A stretch of 64,000 nucleotides of DNA from Dichetophora obliterata (Eukaryota; Arthropoda; Insecta; Diptera; Sciomyzidae). Positions 8,671 through 18,122 of this stretch are shown here, one piece after another. The notes under the pieces were generated by a model, which was not told where the DNA came from, searched no databases, and saw only the letters and a program-made list of their open reading frames with translations. The stretch's first letter is position 1. Every line of letters begins with the position of its first letter. The position numbers were made by a program, and so were the translations under genes. Location of the stretch: the NCBI GenBank assembly GCA_963920525.1, contig OY986436.1, forward strand, positions 5,878,501 through 5,942,500, written 5' to 3'.

Positions 8671-11165
8671 CTCATCATGGTGATGCATTGTTATTGTTTC
8701 AATGTAAATTAAAAATTTGAGAGCGAGAGCAAGAGAGTAAATTTTCACCACCACGGTCACCAAATAATTCAACAAAAATATGAAATCATGGGATAAAAAC
8801 AGTGTTGCGTTGTGGAATTATTCACAACATTTGTGTTTAGGCACGAAAATAGCACACTTTTAGTACGAAATGTATGAAAGCAGTAATGAAACCTGCTTAA
8901 CAGCAATACTCATCGGTTGAAAAAAAAAATAAAAGTAGCAAAAAGTGTACTGGTGCTTAGGCATCATATGACCCACCAGCATAACATGCTTTCGTCACAC
9001 AGCTCATCAAACGAAAAAAGAGAGTAAAAAATGTCATGACCAGGGATCATATGACGACCACCGTAACAACACCCCAACAAATAAAGAAATTGGCTGCCGA
9101 AAATCGTCGGTTAACACATAGAGACCTCTCAACATCTCAATTGCATTCGTTCAACATTTTTTAAAAGATCAGTTTAGAGTTAAGTAACGTTTAATGCCAA
9201 AAACACAACATTTTTCTTAAGCTCTGCTCTCGTGTTTAGCGATTCTTTTGAAAACACTGAAAAAGCAGAATTATAAAAACCTTATTTCCATAGAAACAAA
9301 AAAACTTTTCCATACAAAAAGTGGTTTTGTAATTGAGCTCAAAAAAGTCTGAAATTGTATTTATTTGTAAGTTAATGGGTTAAAATAATTTCAAAAATTA
9401 CCTTGAAATAGTTTGTTACAATAACATTTTTCAGTAAACAGGGAAAAAAAATTCTAAAATTGAATTAAATAACAGAAATTTATACACTAAGAATATGACC
9501 TTTTTTTGAAAACTAGCTTGACGCACAAATATAGGTGGTTATGATGACAACATGAAATGAAAGTCACATTTCAGAATAAAGATAATGAAGAACTTCCATA
9601 TGTTTACGTTTACTATCATACTGATTATTGTCATATTCTCTCTCTGATATTTCAAATAAATGTCACGATTAATTTTGCATGAGCAAGTCAAATATCCTTA
9701 CTTTAAATATCATGTTATAACAATACAGTTCTTATATCCCCGGGAATATCCTGGCTAAGGCCCTGCAATTATATTGCAAATGCATACGGAACAAATTTTA
9801 AATACAAAATTGTTTTACTAATTTTATTAGTTGACCTTTCAGTGTATTGTTGTTGTTAAACTAAAATTAAAAAACCCAATAAAAAATTTAGTTATAAATA
9901 AATAAGCTGCTACTGCTTATATTGGAGATTGCTTACAATTATCTTATAAGCTTAATTAACTGCTTAGTCAGCTTAGTTTTGTGCTGATTTCTCTCCCGGA
10001 TTCACATTTACCTTTTTTATTGCTATCAAGTGCAAAAAAGTGATTTCATTTCATAAATAATTCAAACGGATTTTGATATTTATTGGCAAAAACTACATTT
10101 ATAGTGTGTAGTGCATGCATTTGAATTTTTTTCTTTTGATATTGTAACATTTTTTCAAAATGCTTAAACAGTCGTGACAATGATCTTTAATTCTATAACA
10201 TAATAAATTTGAATTTTATAGCTTTTATAATTAATATTGATTATTCATTGAAAGGCATATCAAGGCTTAGCACGGAAAACAACTTTTAGAGTTAGCTGAT
10301 TTGAAGATATTTCAATGCGATGAACTGCAATAGTGATATTCCTTAAACAAAATTAGACAATATAAAGCATTGCATACACTTAAGTTAGCAACAGCTTTTA
10401 AAAATATGCTCATCTCAGAACAAGTTTGTTAAAAAAATGTTATCAAAATAATTCGATGAAGTGAAAGGCAAATTGACTTCCTTATATTAATATAGTAATT
10501 AAATAAAATTTGTATTTATTGACTAATAGAAGCAATTTTATTAACATGATAAAGATACACGAGGAAAATTCTTGGCTTTTAATGTGTTCACACTAAACGC
10601 ATTAGACTTTTGAATTACTTTGGCATCTAAATTTTGTAAACAATCGTTAAGAGTTTGCTTAGACTAATAGCAAACTGAAAGATAGATAAATAGATAGATA
10701 GATAGATAGATAGGTGATAAATGACTTATGACGATGTAGTTGCGAGGCCTCTAACGCACAATGCTAATTTCTAATCTACAGCTAGACACAAGAAATTTTG
10801 CAAAAAGATTTTGAAGATCAATATTTATATAATTTTGATGGGTTAACTACCACTCCTACCTCCCATACAACTAAAGTACTAATGACGGCATAACAATGCT
10901 TTTAAGCATGCCATTGGGCGAAAATTTGGTTTTTTGTAGCTTCAAATGGGCTTGATCGATGAAATCTTACACCGATTTCCTACATTATTTTTCAATATAA
11001 AGTTTATATTATTAATTAAAAAAATTTCTCTCGATAGATAAATAAGTCAAGATTTGCAAAGAATATTTTAATCCACCACGACTATTTTTAGTGGTATTTT
11101 TTTCCACAGTTTTTTCAAAGTCTCAAAAAGAAAAGATCAGAAAAAGGGCGCTTAAGAGGCTAAAT
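8671..11165. other. 2.5 kb AT-rich intergenic stretch with a GATA microsatellite
   Basis: No gene, long repeat arm or RNA was recognised. Two short segments (8960-9005 and 9040-9065) share an ATCATATGAC phrase. A GATA-type microsatellite lies at about 10680-10713. The rest is AT-rich non-coding DNA. Confidence 0.5.
10680..10713. repeat. GATA microsatellite
   Basis: About eight imperfect GATA units (GATAGATAAATAGATAGATA and on). No larger structure surrounds it. Confidence 0.85.
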
Positions 11166-11594
11166 AAAGGGTGTCCCAACAAGAACGCAATTTTTAAATT
11201 TGGCGCCATTCGAAGTGTCATTGTTTGACATTTGAACAATTGTTATTGTTTGCTAGTAGAAGGTACGAGGTTAGTAAAAATGGAGCGCTACACGAATGAA
11301 CAACGCATTCTCATTGTGAAATTGTTTTACCAAAATGGTGAAAGTTTTGCGGCTACAGTTCACAAATTGCGATCAATTTGGGGTCACAATAATGCTCCAA
11401 AAGAGTCAACTGTAAAAAGATTAATGGATAAATTTGCCGAAACTGTGTCTGTTAGTGATGTAAAGACAACAACGCGCCTTCGACCAGGTCGATCGACCGA
11501 AAATGTCGCAGCTGTACGTGATGATGTCACTCAAACTCCATCCACCTCAATTCGACACCGAGCTCAGCAAATTGGTGTCTCCAAATCCACTATG
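11166..11594 (+). pseudogene. 5' part of a mariner of the DUF4817 (DD41D-like) group
   Basis: An element-like end (AAAGGGTGTCCCAACAAG) is followed by an ATG at 11280 and about 105 codons of the N-terminal DNA-binding region. Recognisable stretches are MERYTNEQR, LRSIWGHNNAPKESTVKRL and SIRHRAQQIGVSKSTMH, matching the two helix-turn-helix domains of this transposase group. Coding stops abruptly at 11594, where the hAT end CATTGGCGTCGG begins. The catalytic half is not found beyond the hAT element, so the copy is truncated rather than simply interrupted. It is a different copy from 12505-13441, which has its own N-terminus (MEQYTPRER). Confidence 0.8.
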
Positions 11595-12504
11595 CATTGG
11601 CGTCGGAAGCGGGGGAACAGGGGGGCAGTTGCCCCCACTTTTTTAGCTAGATAAACAATTTAAAAGGAATACTTCAAAAGTTATTCAAAATATCAATTTT
11701 TTTACAACGATAATATTTTTGCATTATATATTTTCCTCTTCTTTCTCTCTTCTTCATAAGCATGCTTGCGGATTACAATTTTCTTTCTCTGTGTTTGCAA
11801 AAAGATAGAACAAAATGTAGAGTTTCTACTGCAAACCCACCACTTCAGTTTAAAAGCACCCTTAAGTATGTAGCTTAATGCTTGTTAATTTTGCAACTCT
11901 GGTAAGAAAAAATTTGACATGTTCATAGGGACTTTCCATATTGGACGACATGTTGTACGATAAGTTAGATGGAAAACTAATGGGACTATTTGATTGAGCG
12001 TTCAAACGATCCAACTTGTAAAGCAACATCATTAATTGCAAGCTCTCAAGCAGAACACATCCGGCTAATAGCTAAGCAACTTTTAGCAATAGCTAAGCAG
12101 TACAAATGGGGGGCAGTACAAATGGTGGTGCAAAAAAAAAGTTCACCAAAATTTCTTCAAAGAAACATAAATGTGAATAAACAAATTTTTTATTTTAGTT
12201 TAAAATAAAAAAAAATATATAAAAAATATTAAAATTTCATTATTTTTAAAAGTTCTTCCAATTTCAATATAAGAGATCATTCTTTAAAGGATCTTTCATA
12301 AGATAATATGAAAATAGAAGAAATAATGGTTGCTTTTATAAAGCAAGACTAGGTATATCTTTACATGGTTTAAATGCAATAAGGTACAAAAAGTTATATC
12401 AATTTAAATTATTCCAAAATGTTTCTTTCTGTCCTTGCGAGAAACAAACTCTTTCACCACCTCCATCGAATTCAATTCTTCGGTTTTATCTTTGTGACTG
12501 TGTA

Positions 12505-13441
12505 CAGGGTTGCCAATATTCGAAGCGCCCATCTGGCAACACTGTAACTTTCCGCAGTGATGCCAAATCGACTAATGACATACCGCGTTTGAAGCGTCAT
12601 TCCAAGCAAATGTTTACAATGGAACAGTACACGCCACGCGAACGCTCTAAAATTGTTGAAATTTACATTCAACAAAACAAGTCAATAGTGAAAACTCAAC
12701 GTGCTTTCAAAAAATGAGCGATGAAGCTCATTTTCAGTTGAACGGAACGGTAAACAAACAAAATTGCCATATTTATGCCACTGAAAATCCACAAGAGATT
12801 CAAGAGGTACCTCTTCACGATGCAAAAGTCACTGTTTGGTGCGGCGTTTGTGCTAAAATGCTCATTGGGCCGTTCTTTTTCGAAGATGATAATGGCCACA
12901 GAGTTACTGTCAATCAGGAGCGTTATCGCGATATGATAAACAATTTTTTCATGCCAATCGTTCGTCGAAAGCGTATCAGGCACTACTGGTTTCAACAAGA
13001 CGGCGCGCCACCACACACAAGCCGCACTACAATCGATTTTTTGAAGCAATTGTTCCCTGGCCGTTTGATGTCAAAAAATGGTGATTTCGATTGGCCGGCA
13101 AGATCACCAGATTTAACGCCTCCAGACTTCTTTTTGTGGGGTTATTTGAAATCAAAGGTTTACGTCAACAAGCCAAAGACAAACCAACATCCGTCAAGAA
13201 ATAACCGCCATTCCCATCGAAATGTTGAAGAAAACCTTGGAAAATGCTGCAAAACGAGCACAATATGTCGTAGAGGCCAATGGCGACCATTTACGAGATA
13301 TCATATTCAAGAAATAATGTAAGCAAATCTACTTGAACCCAATTAAATGATATTCATGACAAACAGACAAAAAAATTGTGGTTTCTTTGATTTATTTAAA
13401 AATAAAATGGGCGCTTATTTAAAAATAAATTGGCAGCCCTG
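12505..13441 (+). mobile_element. Internally deleted DD41D mariner
   Basis: 937 bp with inverted ends: CAGGGTTGCCAAT at the left and ATTGGCAGCCCTG at the right, extending imperfectly through GCGCCCA/TGGGCGC. TA lies on both sides (12503-12504 and 13442-13443), the normal target of this superfamily. It sits inside the hAT transposase pseudogene, whose frame is restored when it is removed. The coding part is deleted in the middle (see the pseudogene entry), so the copy depends on another element for movement. Confidence 0.9.
12619..13317 (+). pseudogene. DD41D mariner transposase, internal deletion and frameshift
   Basis: The ATG at 12619 opens MEQYTPRERSKIVEIYIQQ and 32 codons of the DNA-binding start. 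The frame then breaks at 12714 and resumes directly in the catalytic domain (MSDEAHFQLNG), so the region between is deleted. The acidic residues are visible in SDEAHF, FQQDGAPPH and LTPPDFFLWGY. There are 41 residues between the second and third, giving DD41D spacing. A second shift near 13180 moves the C-terminus to another frame, which reads IPIEMLKKTLENAAKRAQ and DHLRDIIFKK before the stop near 13317. The family belongs to the IS630/Tc1/mariner group. Confidence 0.85.
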
Positions 13442-13845
13442 TATAAGTGCCGCATGAGTGAGTCGTTTTTATGTCATAGTTGCTCGAAGATACGTTTTAA
13501 GTCGTCTTAGTGCACTAAAAGAACGCTCAGATGAAGCTGCTGATGCAGGCACAGTCAAAAGCAAAGCAATAAGTTTTTCAACTTCATTTAATAGTTTTTT
13601 TACAGTAACCGAATTTTTCGCAAATTGGAATACAATGCCACTACAATTTCAAGGTGTTTGGCCAGGCAATTGCTTCAGCAATTTCATCTGCAAAAAAGTC
13701 ATCTGCATAAAGATCAAGTATTGTTTTTAGATTTTGTTCAGAAGGCACTTTTCCGTTGAAGGCTTCGATTACAATATTTTCCAACGATTCCAGAGTGTCA
13801 AGATCTGTTTAAATGTACAATAAGATTTACAAAGTGCCAATTTAC

Positions 13846-13909
13846 ACTAGCTTCACTCACCGACTGTTAAATCAAAGTGAGTCGGTTGAGTGAAGCTGGT
13901 GTAAACTTG
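13846..13909. repeat. hairpin inside the hAT intron
   Basis: TTTACACTAGCTTCACTCA is followed after about 15 nt by its imperfect inverse (TGAGTGAAGCTGGTGTAAA). The arms are about 25 nt with few mismatches. It lies wholly within the predicted intron of the hAT transposase and could be a very short MITE or an intronic fold. Confidence 0.6.
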
Positions 13910-14891
13910 CAAAAATAAAAAAAAAGTAAAATATCAACCTGTTTGATCGAATCTAGCCGTTATCTCATTTGAGGGAAGATCTAAAATTTCGAAATAATCT
14001 TTTCGTAGCCGATCATATAATGGCAACTGTACTGAAGGAACCGGATTTGATGTTTCTTCAAAGCGTCGAGGTGGATTTTCATCAGCTAATTCACAGTAGG
14101 GGCTTTCGCATGGTCCAAAACATTGGACCAACATGGCAGATTGTAAAACATGTAGTACCATGCGTAAGCTAAAACGATAGTCGAAATTTTTGGTTTTTTT
14201 CTGCCGATTGTACAATATTGTACAACTATGTAAAATTACTGCTCAATTGTTAGGGCATCTAAAAGTTACTTAGCTATTAGCCGGATGTGTTCTGCTTGAG
14301 AGCTTGCAATTAATGATGTTGCTTTACAAGTTGGATCGTTCGAACGCTCAATTAAATAGTCCCATTAGTTTTCCATCTAACTTATCGTACAACATGTCGT
14401 CCAATATGGAAAGCCCCTAAGATTATGTCTTCTAAGAAGAGAGAAAGAAGAGGAAAATATATAATACAAAAATATTATCGTTGTAAGAAAACTGATATTT
14501 TGAATAACTTTTGAAGTATTCATTTCAAATTGTTTATCTAGCTAAAAAAGTGGGGGGCAACTGCCCCCCTTGTCCCCCGCTTCCGACGCCAATGCTTATC
14601 GGCCACTCATATTAATATATTACAAATCGATCTAACGTAGTGTTTCAAGAGGTAAAAAGACACCAAGACACCACTGTACCGTCGATAAGTGTAGTTACAA
14701 TCATCATGAAGATATGAGGCAACTGAAGATCCCAGGTTTAGGTCCATTCAGATTATTTAGATGTTTATTCACCAAAATTTTTCATTTTACGCTTAGGTCC
14801 AATTATCCATTTAGATTGTTATATTAATGTGTTTACAAATCACCAGATGCATCAGATATATGTTTGAAAGAACTTTACACAATCAACGACG

Positions 14892-16521
14892 TTACTGCAG
14901 GTAATCCATAATTTTATGTTTGATTGAGTCCATGGATTCACTTAAGGATATAACATCAGATACAAAATTAAAATCACCGCAAGCGCTTCTAAGAGGTTCA
15001 TTTTGCAAATAATTAGTTCTACAAAAGTTCATGTGGAGTAACTCAAAAGATCTTCTAGGACGAAGAGGAATATTAAAATATACTTTACTCAATAAATATG
15101 GACTGTTGACATATCCATGTAAAAGTTTTGTAATCCAACAAGCATTTATCAGAATTCTTCGATTTTTTAAAGAAGGAAGATTTAAGAGTTGTAACCGATA
15201 TTCATAAGATGGTAAGTGAAAATCAGTATTACAATAAAGATAGCTTAACCCTTTCATGCCCGAATTAAAATGGGTGAGGCTACACATTTTTTGAGGTCAG
15301 ATATGTGCTAGTCTTTACTCAAATTAGAAATGACAAAAATTTTAAAGTTCTTGGTGCCCGGGTTCGTTAGTTACAGGATGTTGCTTATGTGCACCGTTGG
15401 GCAGTTATTGGACAAACTTAACACTTTTCTCATGATTTTTTTAATGTATATAACTCTCTCACCTTTATTTATTTACATTGTACACTTGGTTTTACTTTTA
15501 AACAATTATTTAAATGTTTTCAAGCACTTTTTGTGTTACACTTTTTTGCGAAACGATCCTGATCTTGATTTCGGCCATTTTATTCTACGGAGAACGGCTA
15601 CTGAATGGACACGTGCAAAGCTTTCAGTAGAACAAATAGGTGTAAGCTTGCACAACACATAAGGCTACATGAAGCAAGAAACCACTGGTAAAAACATGAA
15701 AATATCAGGACTTAGAAGTCTATAAGTACAATGTTGCCTGTAGGCAACATCGGGCATGAAAGGGTTAAGCAAAACAAAAGAAATTGTTTCTGCACTGATT
15801 CAATGTCGTCTATGTAACAACCGTATCGTGGGCACCAAACAACTGAAGCGTATTCTAAGATAGGTCGCACTAGGGAAGTGAATAAGGTTTTCGTTATGAA
15901 TGGATCACTAAACTCTTTTGCCCAACGTTTAATAAATCCTAAAGTACTATTTGCTCTATTTATTATTTTATTTACATGAATATTAAAGCGTAGTTTAGGA
16001 TCCATTGTAACTCCAAGATCATTGAAACTATCTAAGGACTCCAATGGATAACCACAAATTTTGAAGGTACATTTAATTGGTGGTTTGCGCGAGAAAGACA
16101 TATGCTTGCATTTCTTCATGTTGAGGTTCATACGGTTCGTTTTGCACCAGTTATGAAGACGATCAATGTCGGCTTGCAAAAATACAGCGTCATTATCGTT
16201 TTTAAAAGAAAGGAAGAGTTTGACGTCGTCAGCAAACATTAAGATGCTAGAATGCATTATGACAGATGGCAAATCGTTTATAAAAAGTAGAAACAGAAGG
16301 GGCCCAAGATGACTTCCTTGAGGTACTCCTGAAGTAACAGGAAACTCTTGTGATTTCTTGAGCTTAAAAATAACAGATTGTGTTCTATTGCTTAAGTAAG
16401 ATTCAATCCACTTTACCAACGGTATAGGAAAACCAACAAGATGTAATTTTAAGATCAATAGTTTGTGATTTACAACGTCAAAAGCTTTGCTAAAATCCGT
16501 GTAAATAACATCAGTCTGCAT
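14892..16521 (-). pseudogene. 5'-truncated LINE (jockey/CR1-like) ORF2, RT to C-terminus
   Basis: The minus-strand frame from 16521 reads VIYTDFSKAFDVVNHK, TSGVPQGSHLGPLLF, then FADDVKLF (catalytic), LGVTMDPKLRF and IINRANSTLGFIKRW. The C-terminal part (HLPSYEYRLQLLNLP to the stop at 14892) follows after the nested element at 15249-15764. When that insert and one TTAA are removed, the frame is continuous (FLLFCLSYLYCNTDF). The endonuclease and the start of RT are missing, which is typical 5' truncation of a non-LTR element. No poly-A tail is obvious at the 3' end. Clade placement is approximate. Confidence 0.88.
15249..15764. mobile_element. 516-bp piggyBac-like non-autonomous element
   Basis: Ends CCCTTTCATGCCCGA and TCGGGCATGAAAGGG are perfect inverted repeats, flanked by TTAA at 15245-15248 and 15765-15768. 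TTAA duplication with CCC/GGG ends is diagnostic of piggyBac. A small inner palindrome (TTGCCTGTAGGCAA) lies near the right end. The 110-codon open frame inside (15330-15662) has no piggyBac transposase similarity that I can see. It is inserted in the LINE coding sequence. Confidence 0.9.
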
Positions 16522-17840
16522 GCCTTTTCCAAAGTTTTCTATAGTTTTTGATGTTTTCTATAGGAACGAAAATTTTTGGGCATATAACTCTACTCGCGAA
16601 ATTTTAAACATACTCACATATGTATACACGCGAAACACTTTCTGTGAAATCTAAACAAGAGTGGCAGCGTTGTTTACCTGTCACAAAATCGTCATGCTAA
16701 TATAAATTGTATGAAACAAACCATAATAACGCGACGGCAACACTGAACGGTTGGAAAATCCAATTTTGACAGAGCGTTAGGAAGTGAAGTTTGATACAGA
16801 AAACAAAGAAAAAGTTGTCGTTTCTGTGAAAAATATTGAAATATGTTGACGATAAATATTTGCTTGCACAAATGAAGGTAAGAAATTAATTGATAATTTA
16901 AATTAGATTGTATTTAATTTCATTTTGTACTAATTACAGAATATAAGTAAAATTTATTTACTAGATGCCAAAAACTTTTTGATAACATTTGACATAATAC
17001 GCCGCTCTTATTTAGGGATGACAATTCAGCGTTAATGCCAGTCGGTTAGCAACGCGGCGCTCAACGCTCTTGTTTAGGTTTCACAGTTAAACATACTTAC
17101 TGCTTATTTTTTATTGTTGAATGGCAAATTTTCGCGCCAATTAAATGTACGGGCATATAATCGACAGCGAAATTTTGATATTTCAACTCTCCACTCACGA
17201 ATCAAAATTTGGCAACATAGCAATAATTTTCGCTTCTACAGCGTACTAGCTGGCGAAAAAAATTTCGCTGCCTGTTCGTTGTCAAAAATCTCAATGTATT
17301 TCTTGTGGGCATTTTTTTTTTCGTTCTTACAGCATACTTAGAATACTTTAGAAAATAACGGCATGGCTCATTGCATGGTGTGTCATAAAGAGGTTAAAAA
17401 ATTGAAAAAAATTATGCATTACAAGGAGTTACTATAATTTGCATGGCTAATATAAGGTAATTATGGGGCATGCGATGGAGAAACTAATTATTAATTTAAT
17501 AGTGGCATGTTCAAACATATTATCATATTGTGATCAGTTCCAAGTACGTAAAATGAAACCATCTTTCGTTGTCAGTTTCGCCTTGGCAAAACACAATAAG
17601 CAGCATAAGCTTATATAAAACATATTTGTTTTTCACTAATTATTTATTTAATTTCGCAATATAAGTCCGAGCAAAAAAAAAAATCACATAATGCCTAATT
17701 AGATTTCTGTAAAAAGCGCCTTAGCACTATTTTGTTTTCAGTAGCTTTCAGTCAGCTTTAAAGCGCTAATTAATACATACTAAAGATGAGAAAGTAAAGG
17801 GTTAAGATTTGTTGATAAAGTTTAAAAACTTGGATACCAC
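16522..17840. other. non-coding region with an inverted repeat and possible first exon
   Basis: Two arms are inverted relative to each other: CTGTGAAATCTAAACAAGAG (from 16648) and CTCTTGTTTAGGTTTCACAG (ending near 17090). The space between has GGCAACACTGAACGG and a purine-rich stretch ending ATGAAG followed by GTAAGAAAT (16872 on), which could be a start codon and splice donor of a host gene. No following exon can be identified, so that remains a guess. The rest, to 17840, is AT-rich with nothing recognised. Confidence 0.3.
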
Positions 17841-18122
17841 ATTAACCGCTCAATTTGTATTAGTATTTATTCATAAGACATTAGTACAAATAAGGACTAA
17901 GCTCTTTTACAGTACAACAAGTAAAAATACCTTTAAATAAGTTAAGATAATAAATAAATTGTTTAGATATAACATTACATTAGATAATGATTAAGAGATT
18001 AATAATAATAAAATCAAAATAAAAAAATATTGTATCAATAAATATAAGAATAATATGAATGAAGAAAAAGATTATGTAAAGATAAAAGAGAAAGGATAGA
18101 AAAATAAATTAAGTTGAAGAAG

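Larger units (their letters stand above)
12404..14215 (-). pseudogene. hAT transposase pseudogene with an intron, split by a mariner
   Basis: Read on the minus strand, the upstream exon (13939-14215) ends RKDYFEILDLPSNEITARFD. An intron from 13805 to 13938 has GT and AG ends, and the frame continues as TLESLENIVIEAFNGKV. Then come the dimerisation motif PASAASSERSFSALRRLKTY and, after the mariner at 12505-13441, the tail (THAALI, then KEFVSRKDRKKHFG) ending in a stop at 12404. Removing the mariner and one TA makes ALIHSHKDK continuous. Damage includes a stop after AWPNTLKL, a shift before LLTVPAS, and TAA in place of an expected glutamine codon after YLRATMT. The N-terminal zinc finger and most of the catalytic core were not found. 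It is non-functional. Confidence 0.85.
11595..14594 (-). mobile_element. hAT element of the CATTGGCGTCGG family, with a nested mariner
   Basis: Left end CATTGGCGTCGGAAGCG at 11595; right end CGCTTCCGACGCCAATG at 14594. The inverted similarity is long: 11595-12085 against 14267-14594, including the run GGGGGGCAGTTGCCCCC and the later stretch from AACACATCCGGC. The left arm has about 165 bp (11760-11925) absent from the right. The transposase pseudogene lies on the minus strand. The 8 bp outside each end (CCACTATG and CTTATCGG) do not match, so one end may have been replaced or deleted. It shares ends with the 241-bp MITE at 2196. Confidence 0.85.

Noticed and set aside
16860..16890. Start of a host gene (ATGAAG followed by GTAAGA)
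   Set aside because: Only two codons before a possible donor and no downstream exon; kept only as a note in the gap entry.
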